From Pollenia angustigena (Eukaryota; Arthropoda; Insecta; Diptera; Polleniidae), in contig OV884059.1 in NCBI GenBank assembly GCA_930367215.1, forward strand, positions 30,371,882 to 30,435,881: a stretch of DNA of 64,000 nt, in the 5' to 3' direction. A program made the position numbers and the translations under genes. The notes below the pieces were generated by a model. It ran no database searches. It worked only from the letters and a program-made list of their open reading frames with translations, and had not been told where the DNA came from. This document shows positions 1 to 12,414 of this stretch, piece by piece. How positions within the stretch are numbered: position 1 is the first letter of the stretch; the number at the start of each line of letters is the position of its first letter.

Positions 1-389
1 TAGACCGCTTTGATGAGAATGTTGATTCTATGAGAGTAGCCTTACGTGGAAAAAAATGGTGGTTTCGTCTGTTTGCATTTGGACTAGATGCTGCTTGCCA
101 GAACGCTTGGCTCATCAAAAGAAAATGCGATAACAACTGGACTTATTGTGAATTCCGTAGGGCAATCGTGTTGTCATATTTACAAAAATACGGAACGCAG
201 CCAACTAAGAGTAACAATTGTGGCGTTCCCATTGTGTTGAGAGTTTCAAATGAAACTAGATTGGGAGGGTGTTCAGAGGACCATATTGAGCAGGATTGCT
301 CACAACGGCGCTGCGGTTTTTGTCATAAACGCACTAGAAAAATTGTGTGCCAAATGCAACATAGGCCTTCATATTCAATGTTGGTATAA
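1..389 (+). pseudogene. PiggyBac-like transposase, C-terminal fragment
   Basis: The frame is open from the window edge (base 3), so the 5' part lies outside. Early residues read DENVDSMRVALRGKKWWF and are followed by FGLDAACQNAWL, FRRAIVLSYLQKYG and a cysteine-rich end (CSQRRCGFCHKRT). This order is typical of the end of the DDE domain and the C-terminal zinc-binding region of PiggyBac transposases. Near base 350 the reading frame slips. The expected last zinc-finger residues (KCNIGLH, then CW) are encoded one base out of frame, so the annotated stop at 387-389 is the result of a frameshift. PiggyBac transposases cut and paste at TTAA sites. This copy is inactive unless the slip is an assembly error. 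The family call is firm; the source element cannot be named. Confidence 0.8.
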
Positions 390-410
390 ATTCCACAACA
401 AATAAAAAAA

Positions 411-452
411 TTTAATGAAAATTAAATTTGATGAACTCAAGCCTAATTAAAG
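411..452 (+). repeat. ~40-bp repeat also found at 35067
   Basis: The stretch beginning TTTAATGAAAATTAAATTTG and running on to CTCAAGCCTAA recurs at about 35,067-35,107 with only a few differences. Here it lies just 3' of the PiggyBac-like ORF. At the second site it lies in a 250-bp insertion that has no transposase, so it probably marks the non-coding part of a mobile element. Confidence 0.6.
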
Positions 453-628
453 AATATCAAAAAAAATTAAAAAAAATATTTAATATTATTAATAATTTTT
501 CACCTTTTTTTAATTACAAAACATTCCTCTTTATTAAAAAACTTGTAAAAAAATAACTTAAGTAAACGGAACTACTATTAAAAAGATGGCTGAAAACTTC
601 AAATGCATTTTTCTCAGTTCACGAATTT

Positions 629-1585
629 TTGAATTACTACGGTATTGCACCAAAGGCTCGAAATGTATTCAAAAACCAAAACCAGGCATGGCTAAATGCT
701 AAATTAAATATTGTGGTAGATGGCATTTTAGAAAAGGCAACAAGTGGCGCTGTTGGACGTCCTCGTGTACCATTTAGCGAAAAATCGGAATTTGGAAAAA
801 GAAAAGAAGCTGCAGAGCTTTCAAATGCGAAACCTTATACAAGTCTTCTCGTTCGTGCAGCAGCAACATCAGCACGTAAACAAGGTGAAACCGATTTGGC
901 TGCAATACTAAAGGTCCAACAAGACCGTCAAAAATGCGTAAAATTTGTGATGAACATCCTAAGAAGCCAATTCCATTTACTGCGGATGAGGCTTTAGCCT
1001 TCCTCCTTGAACATAATTTGTCTAAAGAGCAGTATAATGCAATACGCCAGGAAAGCATATTAAGGAACTGTGATATATATCCTCATTATAGTAAAATAAC
1101 TACCGCGAAAATGAAATGCCGTCCTGAGGGTACAAAAGCAGCAGAGAACCTTGTGAATGTTCATCTTCAATCTATTCTAGCGCATACAGCAGAAAGAATT
1201 GTTGAAATGCAAAAAGAAGTTTTTATTGCTGAAATGGAAGAGGAGAAGACTGAGTTTTTAAGCACGGAACTAATATTTAGTCACGGCTTTGATAGTAGTA
1301 CTGGTCAAGCCCAGTTTAAGCAAGCATTTAGTGAACAAAGTTTGTCAAGTAGCTGTGACGCATAGGGCCATGGATACTTCAGATCCATTAATTTCCACAA
1401 CATTTTTAAACAGACGCATTCAAAAAAGAACACGTTCCACGTTACCACCTGAAGTAATTGAACTATTATGTTGATGCGAACCAACAGAAGAACTTCACCA
1501 TAACGAACAAGACGACGAAAATAATGAAAGTGAAGAAGCCTCCTTTGAATTAATTTTACAAAGTGAATTGGATATAAACAATTAA
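629..1585 (+). pseudogene. Broken ORF of an uncharacterised, probably transposon-associated family
   Basis: Three successive frames form what looks like one damaged protein. The first (from 629) includes GRPRVPFSEKSEFGKRKEAAEL. The second (934-1365) continues with KPIPFTADEALAFLLEHNLS, CDIYPHYSKITTAKMKCRPEG and GFDSSTGQAQFKQAF. A third frame (about 1289-1474) continues past a TGA at 1472 into an acidic tail that stops at 1583. The first slip is near 930. I recall similar multicopy hypothetical proteins in aphids, Hydra and other invertebrates, with a GRP...SKRR start and an (D)GS(S/T)GQ..(Y/F)KQ motif, but I cannot name the family. An acidic residue next to STGQ could be catalytic; that is speculation. 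The ORF lies between the PiggyBac fragment and a candidate PiggyBac terminus, so it may be carried by that element or nested in it. Confidence 0.45.
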
Positions 1586-1643
1586 TAAATATTTTAGTAT
1601 TAAAAAACAAATTAATTAATTCTATACACTGTGTTTAAATTAA

Positions 1644-1661
1644 TGGGTGCTAGAGGGTTAA
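1644..1661. repeat. Candidate PiggyBac-type right terminus (TTAA junction)
   Basis: The sequence GGGTGCTAGAGGG is followed directly by TTAA (1658-1661). Read outward from the target site this is TTAA then CCCTCTAGCACCC. PiggyBac elements have CCC-starting terminal repeats at TTAA sites. The left terminus lies outside the window, so this cannot be paired. Confidence 0.35.
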
Positions 1662-3899
1662 TTTTTGGTCACTTATGGGTTAAATTCCATTTTTTTATTG
1701 GAACCATCCATAATTATTTAATTCATATAATAACTGTTTCGATTACTCTTATAATGTAGTCGTAATTAATTTTGCACAGAAAAAGTATTCATTTGACCTA
1801 ATGTGCAGTAGTTGAAAATTGTACATTATTTTCAAGCCAGCTTGCATTTTTATTTAGAAATTATGCTAAATTACGACTGGATTCCCACCACCTTTTTTGT
1901 ATTTTACAAACTAGCGCACGAACAGTTGCCTTTAAACTGCAAAGAGCGTCAGATGTTAGCACCGGTAAGCCTATTTTTTCCAAAACAAAACCCATGATGG
2001 CGTCCGATGTCGGTTCTTCCTTGCACTTTTGGAAAATACAGTTATATGAAATTTGCAAAGTCATTCTGGAAAAAGTTTAATTTAAAAGAAGATCGAAAAA
2101 TATCGCAGAAGATATTTTGTGTTCCTAATAGAGGAAAAACATACCTTTAAAATGTTGTGCGTTTTAAGATGGTATTATGTGGTATCACCTTTTAAAGTCT
2201 CCAACGAAGTTAAAAAATTAAATTTACTTACTTCTTAAAAATCACTTTTTTCACGAACAAATCACACACGAGTACGAAATGATTTTGCAATTATTTAAAT
2301 GCCAATAATTGACAATTTTCTCATAAAATAAATTATATAAAAATCATGGCCTACTGCACTGCCGTTTGTATCTACCACTCTATTAACTGAAACAAAATGA
2401 AAATCTTTTTGTATGCAAAAAGTATAATTGAATAAGAAATGCATCTTTCAGGTGTATTTTGCAGTTGTTGTAGAATGAGGTTTTTGAGGTGGGATATTAA
2501 GCAACCGAAATAATGAATAATCTTATGCATTTTATGTATTACAAAAATTTAATAAAGTTCCGCTAAACTTCCTGCATTTCGCACTGTGCGCCGTCTCCTG
2601 ATTTTCCGTGAAGATTCCAACTTTAAACTGCTGTACCGAAAATATTGAAAAACCGACTTAGGCTATTATAGCTTGTGGCCACAGATAAAAGAAACATGCA
2701 AAAGTGTACTAAAAGTATTTATATCAAAAATAAATATAAGTGGGTGCTTGTAAAAGTCGCTTAAAAATAGAGTAAAGAAAAACCAAAGTCCGTTTGTGTT
2801 TGAGAAATTTATTTACAACAGTCAAAGAATCTATTATAAGGGTAGACATTTTTATGCGTGAGTGTGTAGGTCATGGTTTTATGACGCATTTTGTTTTGAT
2901 TTTGGTATATTAAAATATTGATATGTTAAAATAAAATAAGTACATTAAAAGTTCACTGCGAATACACAAAAAAAAATGACGTAAGCTAAAAGTTCACAAC
3001 GCCTTCACTTAAAAATATAGAACAAGTTTCCTTAAAAACACTACATGTTTAAAAAGATCGGTACATAAACGAAGTGTTTGTGTTCGTCTGCTTATAATTG
3101 TTGTGTACCGTTGTTCTTGTACAAGTTCACAAGTACAAAAAAAAGATTTAGAGTTTGTGTTTTGTAAAAATACACTACATTAGTGTACTGTTTTTCAAAC
3201 TCTGCTGAAAACAAATGCGTTGACAAAGCATCACATTGAGTTCCATGCAATAAGGAACTCAAGGCATTATTTACAGAAAAATTGTCTACTCTATAAATTC
3301 TTTGCCTTTCAGTGTTGCTGTTTATGAAGTCAGCCACTGAACCGCTTTTGTTGTTTTAATAACATTTTTAATTTCTAAATAATATTTAACTGTGTAAATA
3401 TTCACTGGATAACTTTGGTTTTTTGGGTGGTTTGTCTACATTTATTAAAACTAGTGTCCGAAGAAAGTTGACCAAATATTTTTTCGAATCTAATAAATAT
3501 AATTCTGGGTACCAAGCCAGATTTGTCATTAAGCCATGGACTCTAAACGTATTTTATGCTACGAGTTTAGTAAACTCAATTTGGTAAGGGCATGGAGGAG
3601 TATTTGTCATTTGTACATATGACTGATTCCTATTTATGCATGACCAAAGTGTGAGGCGGAAAAAACGGCCAAAGTTATTTATCCCAATATAAAATCGATT
3701 GCTCCCCATTAATTGCTGTACCCAAAACAAAAACCTCCAGCATTAAAAGTAACATCAGATAATGAAAGAGAAGATTTAGTTCTGTTGATTCAAAAATATT
3801 AAACTATTGAGTCGAGGCGCACTTTATGATTTATGTCGTGACATAAACTTGTCAAAGGAAAACTCAAAATTACTTGCTTCACGTTTAATAAAAAGAGTA
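1662..3899. other. Non-coding AT-rich DNA, nothing recognised
   Basis: Only short chance frames occur and none has a recognisable family signature. I found no paired terminal repeats and no RNA gene here. Confidence 0.5.
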
Positions 3900-3901
3900 T
3901 A

Positions 3902-5957
3902 CAGTAGTTTTGACTTAGCTGCACAATATCATTTGCACGATTTTTCGTGCAGCTAAATCAAAAATGCAGTTATCTTAAATGCATTTACCTGCCTTAATGT
4001 CCAGGTACACAATTGTGGTTACCTGCACAAAAGTGCAGCTAAAGTAAAGTGTTTGATTTTAAAGTAGAATAAAAAAATTATTTTATTAATACATAAATTT
4101 ATATTTTATTATAATCACCCCCTCGAAATGAGCAAAGCAATCGTGAATCTCGTGTGAAAAATATTTCACGCTATCAGTTCCAGTGAATGTAAAAAAAAGA
4201 AGAAATATTAAAAAAATTAAAAATCAATGAAATTTTTGTTAAAAAATATTCAAGTATATATTTTAAAGAAAAGTTAAAATAATAAAGCAAAATATTTAGT
4301 ATTGGAGGGATAGTTTGATTACAACGTTAGTTTTTTGCACTTTTTAAATTTAATGTAGTAAAATATTTTCCGGAATTCTGCTACCAAGTCAATCGAAAGT
4401 TTCACAAATCCGCAGGCAATCTACCTGTTGCTTTGCATTTTGTTGAGCAATATATCGGTTTGTGCCTTTTTAACGTTATTAACCCTTAATATTCGATTTA
4501 TAGGAGGACCTACTCACGTACATGTTCTGTCCCTAGCAAAAATAAAGTGAGAAAATTCACGATAAGGGGAATTTTTTCCCGTGAACATTTTTTCACGTCA
4601 TTATTCTCCTTTGAATTACATATTTTCATGGGAGTTGTTCATGGTCGCAAATATGTGAAAAGAGGAAAAATTACGAGGAAAAAATTTTTCACGATAGGGG
4701 TGAATGTTATTTCAACCCAGCTAGCATTTTCAATCGTCAAGGAGTCTACTGGGAATCTCACAAAGAGTGGTTTTGATAGTCGACGAGCTCATTTTTTAAT
4801 TGAAGACAATTCTTTGCACGGGAGAAACTGCTGATACCTATGAGAGATTCTTCCATAACGCAGCGAAAAACGCTTATATTAATCGTAAAGGGAATCGTTT
4901 TTGATGTATGTAGAGATTGTCTTTCAAAAAGCATGCCAAGAGTCGTATGAGACTCATGTAGGTATTATTTTACAACTCGTGAAACGCTGAGCCGTATGAT
5001 TGAGCTAACTAAATAAGGGCATGAAGCTTATTTTTCATGCCAAAACTTCTAATTTTCATACAATTTCTATAAAACATACCTTACGGTCGCGAAATCAACA
5101 CCATCCTGTCGGAAAATCCTTTTTTACAGATCCTTAGGCCGGTTTGTTTTATTAAAATTGTATTGGCAATAGCATTTTCATACTTCAAAAACGATGTTAT
5201 TTAGGTAGCTCAATAATTGTTATACGAGTTTTACAGTGAGTCTCAAAAGGTTCATTCCAAGATTTAAAGACGAGCGTGTCAAAAAATAAAAATAAAAAAA
5301 TTATGTATTAAAAAAAGATTTAGATGTTTTTGTTTTTGTGACTCGTCAGATAATCATCAGAAGATTCTTTTAGGAGTTATATATTAAACAAAATCAAACA
5401 AACAGTCTATGCTAGCTGGAGAATAACAGACCATTTTATACATGAATGTATGTTTATTTAATATAAAAGAAATATTAACAAAAACAATGAGAATTCACGA
5501 AGAACATACAAATTTATGGAAAAAAAAACAAAATAATTGCGATTTATATTTTTATAAACAGCTTAAATTGGATATTTATGTGAAAAAGTGGTCACCATAT
5601 ATGTTTATGAGTGCAGCTAACTTTGATGTTTTGTATGAAAATATTTTAAAGCTGCCCAAATATAAAAAAAATGTGCAGGTATACAAAATGCACGTAAAGA
5701 AGGATTTTAAAAAATAATTCCAGAAAATATGTATTTTGGGCAGTTAAGTCAAAGTGCAGCTAACTTTGATTTTTTGTATGAAAATAATTTTAAAATGCCA
5801 AAAATTTTGTGCATTTATCTTAAATGTGCAGGTATAGAAAGTGCACTTAAAAAAGGAATTTGTATGGAATTATAAAGAATAATTCCAAAAATTATCAATT
5901 TTGTGCAGTTAAGTCAAAAGTGCACGTAAACAAAAGGCAGTTAAGTCAAAACTACTG
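3902..5957. mobile_element. Non-autonomous pogo-like DNA transposon
   Basis: The left end reads CAGTAGTTTTGACTTAGCTGC and the right end is its inverse with one mismatch. Both ends are flanked by TA (3900-3901 and 5958-5959), the duplication expected for Tc1/mariner-superfamily elements. The repeat closely resembles the known terminus of Drosophila pogo (CAGTA, then GCTTAGCTGC). Inside both ends the motifs GTGCAGCTAA and TTAAGTCAAA are reiterated, for example at about 3925-4060 and 5590-5940, as subterminal transposase sites might be. The 2-kb interior has no transposase. Short frames inside, such as 5442-5717, show no family signature. The central part may hold older insertions that I could not delimit. 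Confidence 0.75.
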
Positions 5958-5959
5958 TA

Positions 5960-7365
5960 TTTTGGACATAGAGATAAACGTATTTTACTATTGCAAGCAT
6001 TAAACATCTTAAAATTTAAATTCCTGTAGAAAGCAACAACAAAATTACAAAATATTTTTGACTTTGTTTTGGCTTTCAATGTAATTTTTGGCGTTGCGGG
6101 CCATAAAATTTAACACGCAGAGTCCTGAGTAATTGAGAAACTATAAGAGGAGACTTTTTGGTACTTTTTCTCAATTGTTACTATCCGTTTTTTTTTTTTT
6201 ATTATTGGAGTTACAAAATAAATTAAACATCCACGGACTTAAGGGGAAGATAACATATGGACCGGAGGTTGGTCCCTCGCCAAATAAATCTAGTGAGAGG
6301 GGAAAAACAAACATTCGAAACATGTAGACTCATGTATGTTTTCTTCATATTTAATGAATGATTATAGTCGAATTTAGACTAATAAAATCTGTATTTAAAT
6401 AGAATTGGTGAAATAGGCCTTAAGTATTGAATTTTGAACAAACTTAGTGATAACTTTTATCCGATAAATACAGTAAAGATAAGGGCGGAAAGAGAAAAAA
6501 ATTTCATGTTACAGTGTAAGATTTGCGTTGTTAAAAAATAAAGCTCTCAAGATTTTTAGAAAAAGCTCTATAAACTGCAAAAAGCTGGGTTTTCGCGAAT
6601 GTTTCGAAAAAGCTTCTTAAGAAAAATAAACGAATTCGTGCTTAGAAAACATCCAACTTTTAAGTTTATGGCAAAAAGTTGAAAGTTTGTGAACCAGTGT
6701 AATTAAACTTAATGATTTTCTCTTCTTATAATTTAATTTTATATAATTAAGTTTTATTAAAATAATCTTCTTAAATAAAGTTTGTATATGATGTTGACCA
6801 CTTTTTCCATATTATTAAAATTAATTTACAAAATATTCAACGTTTGCTTTTTTTTAAAACTTTCACTTTAGTCGAGAAAAAATTTCAATATAATTTTTTT
6901 TTTATCTCCTTATCTTGAGTATGAAAATGACAACTTGTTTACACACAAACACAAAGAAGCAATAAACGCACCACTCACTCACTCATCATCATGATTTGTT
7001 AAAGCATCATAAAAATGATTTTAATATGTACTTTTTTTATTCTGTAAGAAAAAAGTTACAAAGAGAATAAAAAATTTACTCCCATCAGCGTTTCATTAAG
7101 TAGGTAAAATGTTTTTTTTTTCGCTTTACTAAAGTTTATGTGTGTCAGATGACAGAAAAAAAGTGTCAAATATGAATATGTAGACGAAAAGTTTTTCAAG
7201 TAATTAAAATTATATTAAAATTCAAATTATATGTCAACTGATGTTTTGTGATGATGATATTTTCGTGAGATGTGTTCACGAATTTTCGGCTTTATTTTTG
7301 TATAAAAAACCTGTTGAAATTTTTTTATTACAAAACTTCCTCAGGAAAATATGTTTGTTTCTACA
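5960..7365. other. Non-coding AT-rich DNA, nothing recognised
   Basis: The stretch contains homopolymer runs and short chance frames only. No paired repeats or gene signatures were found. Confidence 0.45.
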
Positions 7366-7370
7366 TTAGA

Positions 7371-9410
7371 CTAGTCGAAAAAAAAAGTTTTTCATATTAA
7401 CAGTTTTCTTAATCAATTTCCAGAGAAGTTGTTAGATGACAAAGATTTATTTATATGAAGCTAGTCGAATAAAACGCTGTATACAAGAAACTTGGCAAAA
7501 ATTCGTCGAAAATATTTCCTTGAAGAGAAAAGTTGTAGTAAAAAAATTCATATTAAACCGAATTACTTCTTAAATAACTAAACGAAGAAGTTTTTCTAAA
7601 AAAAGGTTTAAACTTGAAACTGGTCGAAACAGTTTATTTTAGAACTTTTTACAAAAACAACAAAACAAAAATTTTCTTTTTAATAAAAACTATTCTAGGG
7701 AAAAAATTATTGAAAAGAATTTAATGAATAAATGATACAGAGCAAACTGGTCGAACAGTTTTCTTTTTATAGGAAACTTTTTAATATATTTATGAAAAAG
7801 AAAATGGAAAATTCAAAAAAATTATTGCTTATTTTTACCTAAACAAAAAATAGGTAAAAAGATTTTTCTTAATAATATATTTCATTATACAAGAAACTGG
7901 TCGAAAAGAGTTGTTTTAGAATTCTTTAAAAAGTATTTCGCTTTATTAAAAACACATCAGAACTTTTTAATTTATAAAAAAAGCTGAAACAAAAGTTTTC
8001 AATTTACCTCAAAGGGGGTAAAAAAGATTTCGGTGCAAAGAAACCTAGTCGAAAAAAAATTTTTTTTAAATATTTCTCTTTATAAAAAAACACATCAGAA
8101 TCATTTAACTTATAAAAAAACCTGAAACAAAAGTTTTCAATTTAACTCAAAGGGGGTAAAAAAGATTTTACAAAGAAAACTTGTCGAAAAAATAATTTTT
8201 TTTTTAGAAGTTTGAAAAAAAAAACATTTAAAAGCAGACAAAACGACAGCTTATCAATTGTGTTTAAGAAAAATGTACATTAGGGCCAATTCATTATATA
8301 ATAAACTTGTCGAAAAGTCGTTATTCTACAGAAAACAAGACAATTATTAATTTTCTACAAAACCTTATTAAACGATTTTTATATGTAAAATCTTTTTATA
8401 GAAAATTGATTGGAAAATATTTTCAAAACCTTTTTTTGTAATAGTGTTCCAAAACGGCTTTAAAACCAGTAAACAAGATTTCGTTCGGTACAAAGAAAAC
8501 TGGTAAACAAATTTTTTTTTGTTGTATATCTCTTTATAAAAAACACATCAGAATCATTAAATTTAAAAAATAATCTGAAGCAAAAGTTTTCAATTTACCT
8601 CAAAGGGGCAAAAAAAAGATTTGGGTACAAAGAAAACTGGTCGAAAAAAAATTTTTTTTTAGAATTTTGAAAAAAAAAACTTAAAAATAGACAAAACGAA
8701 AGCTAATCCATTTTTTTCTAAGAAAAATGCACATTGGGACCAATTCATTATATAACAAACTTGTCGAAAAGTCGTTATTCTACAGAAAACTAGACAAGTA
8801 TTAAGTTTTTACAAAACCGTGCCAAACGATTTTTAAATGAAAAAATCTTTTTGTACAAAATTGCTTGGAAAAAGGTTTTCTACAAAAAATATTTTTAAAA
8901 CGTTTTTTTTTGGAATAGTGTTCCAAAACGGCTTTAAAACAAGTAAACAAGATTTCGGTACAATGAAAACTGGTCGAAAAAGAATTTTTTTAGAAGTATT
9001 TCTCTTTATAAAAAACACATCAGAATCATTTAATTAAAAAAAAAACCTGAAGCAAAAGTTTTCAATTTACCTCAAAGGGGCAAAAAAAGATTTTGGTACA
9101 AAGAAAACTGGTCGAAAAAAAATTTTATTTTAGAATTTTGAAAAAAATACTTAAAAATAGACAAAACGAAAGCTAATCAATTTTTTCTAAGAAAAATGCA
9201 CATTGGGACCAATTCATTATATAACAAACTTGTCGAAAAGTCGTTATTCTACAGAAAACTACACAAGTATTAAGTTTTTACAAAACCGTATCAAACGATT
9301 TTTAAATGAAAAAATCTTTTTGTAAAAAATTGCTTAGAAAAAGGTTTTCTACAAAAAATATTTTTAAAACATTTTTTTTGGAATAGTGTTCCAAAACGGC
9401 TTTAACATTT
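7371..9410. repeat. Tandem satellite-like block A with AAACTNGTCGAA motif
   Basis: The motif ACT-any base-GTCGAA recurs about 14 times (for example 7371, 7461, 7619, 7746, 7896, 8044, 8306, 8639, 8760, 8969, 9108 and 9229). The right part is a clear tandem repeat. The phrase CTTGTCGAAAAGTCGTTATT starts at 8306, 8760 and 9229, giving periods of 454 and 469 bp. Intermediate landmarks such as AAACACATCAGAATCATT and TTCAATTTACCTCAAAGG repeat in the same order. The left part (7371-7945) is degenerate. Open frames on both strands are by-products of the repeats. Block B at 15.8 and 31.5 kb carries the same motif. Confidence 0.8.
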
Positions 9411-9420
9411 TTTAAGAATT

Positions 9421-11297
9421 ATTGAGAAAACTTTCCTAAACATATCGAAAAACAGCTAAAACTCTGAAAATAGTTCTAAGAAAAAAAATTAGTAAAAATT
9501 AGTACAAGAAAAAGGACACTGATTAAAATGTTATAAAATTTGAAATCATTTAAACATTATGATATGTGCATTCGACCTGCTGTAGAGTACAAACTAATAA
9601 ATGAACATTTTTAATGACAAAAAAAAAAGAACATAAGAAGGTAGTTGAAGTTATAAAAAGAACACAAAAGGACATACAAAACTGATGAATTTTTTAAATG
9701 AATCCGCTTAAAAAAAAATAAACGTATACCAACGATGCCACATTGTGGTAACTATTAATGTTTGCTCCTGACACAAGGGGAAATCTGTTGCTGATATAGC
9801 AAATAAAAGGATTTTCAATCATAATAAATTGCAACAAACTCAAATAAAATAAAGAGACCCACAGACACAGTACTCGTCATCAACTTCAGTAAAAAGCTTT
9901 TTGAAAAAATTAGGGTAAATAAGGAGGCGAAAACAGTTTTATATAGAATCCATAAGAATAGCAACTTTTTTATAATATTACCTTATAAGTATTAAAGTAG
10001 CCATAAGAAATTGGTTTTAAGTGTGCAAGGATATGTGAGTTTATCTGTCGCTTTGTCGCTATTTCCCTCTTTAAATAAGAAGAGATAAGTAATAAGACTA
10101 AAAACCATTTCTTTATACTATTTAATTTATACTTTTAAAAACCAGACATTTAAACATACCAATACAAATAAAACCGCTAAGAAGTAAATAAATTGTTCTG
10201 TTTGAAATGAAAAAAGAACAAGAAATAAATACACATTAGCTGGCACTAATCCAAAGCAGGATCAAGGAACTATTATCTGCTCAGACCATCATCCATCAAA
10301 ATAAATTCAATACACTGTCATGCCAGTTCATACTGATTGTTAAAGCAAACACTTAAAACCGAAAGTGGTGGAATTTAACGTCGGCAAGCAAAAAGGTAAA
10401 TAGAAAAAAAGGAAAACCGGAAAAAGAAAATAAATAAATAACAAAAAAAAAAAAAAAAATCAGCGCCAAAGCAACACCATCTCATAAGCTGATTCTTTGA
10501 AACTGTAGCGGCAACGGCGACAGCAACACAAAGTGTTCATTTCATAAAGTTTTTAAAAAAAAAAACTAAGTTGCTAAATGTTGTCGTGCTTTCAAAGCTT
10601 AAAGGAATATAGTGTATATGTATGTCTACTTACACATATATAAGTAAATAAGTATGTACTCCTCTATAAACTAACAAACAACCAACGGTGGCACATTTTG
10701 TTGTTTGTTTTCTTTTACTTTTCCTTTATTTATTCCTACAAATGTGGGGGCATTCAAAAGCCAAAGGGAATTTCGCAAAAGAAGTTTAAAGATTCATATT
10801 TATAAGTTTGTTTATTTTCACAGCAACAGAATCCAACAACAGTCATGTTAAAACAAACGTTTCTTGTGGGGAAAAATACGAAGCAAGAAAAATAAGAAAA
10901 AGAAATATATGTTTGTTTGAGCATCAAAAAAAATCTTAAAATGCCAAAGCAAAGAAATACTGAAGAAGGAAAAACGTAACAATGCAATAGAATTGCAATC
11001 GCAAAAGAAAGCTATAACATTTATTAGTCCAGAAACAGACAAGCACACGCATGCAGAAAGATTATTTATCAAAAGAAAAATAAAAAAAGCTGTGAACTGA
11101 GAAAAAATACAAAAATTTGTTTAATTCTCAGACAGGAAGGAAGTGTGCATTTATTTTCAGTTCGAGAAAAAACTGAAATTTATGTAGACAGCAGATGCGT
11201 AGTTGGGTGTTTTTTTTTTGTTGTATGGTATAAAAAAAACTAGATTTTAATTTAATATAAAATATTTCATGTTTTTTACTAAAAAACAAAAAGAAAA
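9421..11297. other. Non-coding DNA, nothing recognised
   Basis: AT-rich sequence with poly-A runs (for example about 10,443-10,460). No family signature or paired termini were seen. Confidence 0.45.
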
Positions 11298-12414
11298 AAA
11301 ACAAGTTAGAGTGCTATATTCGGCTGTGCCGAATCTTTGATACCCTCCACCGACAGTTCGAATGTTTTAGGAGTTATATATACATATATGATGTCTATTT
11401 ATTATTAATTTATTTTTATAAAAACAGACATCTGCATTCAAATTGGTTGCGGTTTAGACATATATTAAATTATTGCCTGACAATCAGAAAGTTTTATGAC
11501 TTTTTGTTTTGCAATTTTTACTAGCTTGAGTAAAATATCATGATTCGTAACAGTTTAATCTGAACTTAAATGATTTTCAGAAGAGCAATTTATATTGCAG
11601 CCATGGTTAGCTATAAACCAATCATCCCAAAATTCTGCAGAGTGATTTCTGGTATTAAGAAACATAAATTTCAATACAGCGGAGCAATTAGTTTAAGTGT
11701 TTGCAGTGAATTTCAGTAGGCTGCTAAAATAGGATCTAAGGTAAATTATGGAGCGTATATCACAAAATTGCATAACATTTTTTGTTGACCATATGAAGCT
11801 AAGCTGGAAGAAAGCCTACTGCAATATTTCTAGTCCTATTTAACTGTGACGTGCCAAAATTTGTTATGATAGCATTATTTTTTACGGGCATAGGCGTCTA
11901 AACTGTTTTCCGGGAGAAGGGTTTATATGGGGCCTAGGGTAAATTATGAGCCGATCTTCACGAAAACTTACAGTCTTGTTTCTAGTTCTATAAAACTGTG
12001 ATGTGCCAAAATTTGTTAATTTGGGTTTTAGGCGTTCTATACTGTTTTCCGAGAGTAGAGCTTATTTGGGGCTTAGGGTAAATTATGAACGGATCTTCTC
12101 GAAATTTTACAGCGTGATTTCCAGTTGAATAAAACGAATTATTGCGAAATCTCATATCATTCTGTGCATTTTTCCACCATTTATGTTAGTTTTTGTAACA
12201 AAATTATCAATTTTATTTAGGTGGTGGTTCCACATTTTGATTCATAGCTCTGATCCTACTGAACCGATTTCGCTGGATTTCAATCCCAAGCTGCTTAGGG
12301 TACCTACAAGCAATGATACCAAGTTTGCTTATTTCTTTTGAGTTTTTCGTAAGTGAGCGTGTTTTCAACAGACGGACATGGCTAAATCGACTTAGAATTA
12401 CTCACACGCAGAGA

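Noticed and set aside
8833..9037. Overlapping frames on both strands in the GTCGAA repeats
   Set aside because: Poly-A/T-rich by-products of the satellite; not shared in frame between units.
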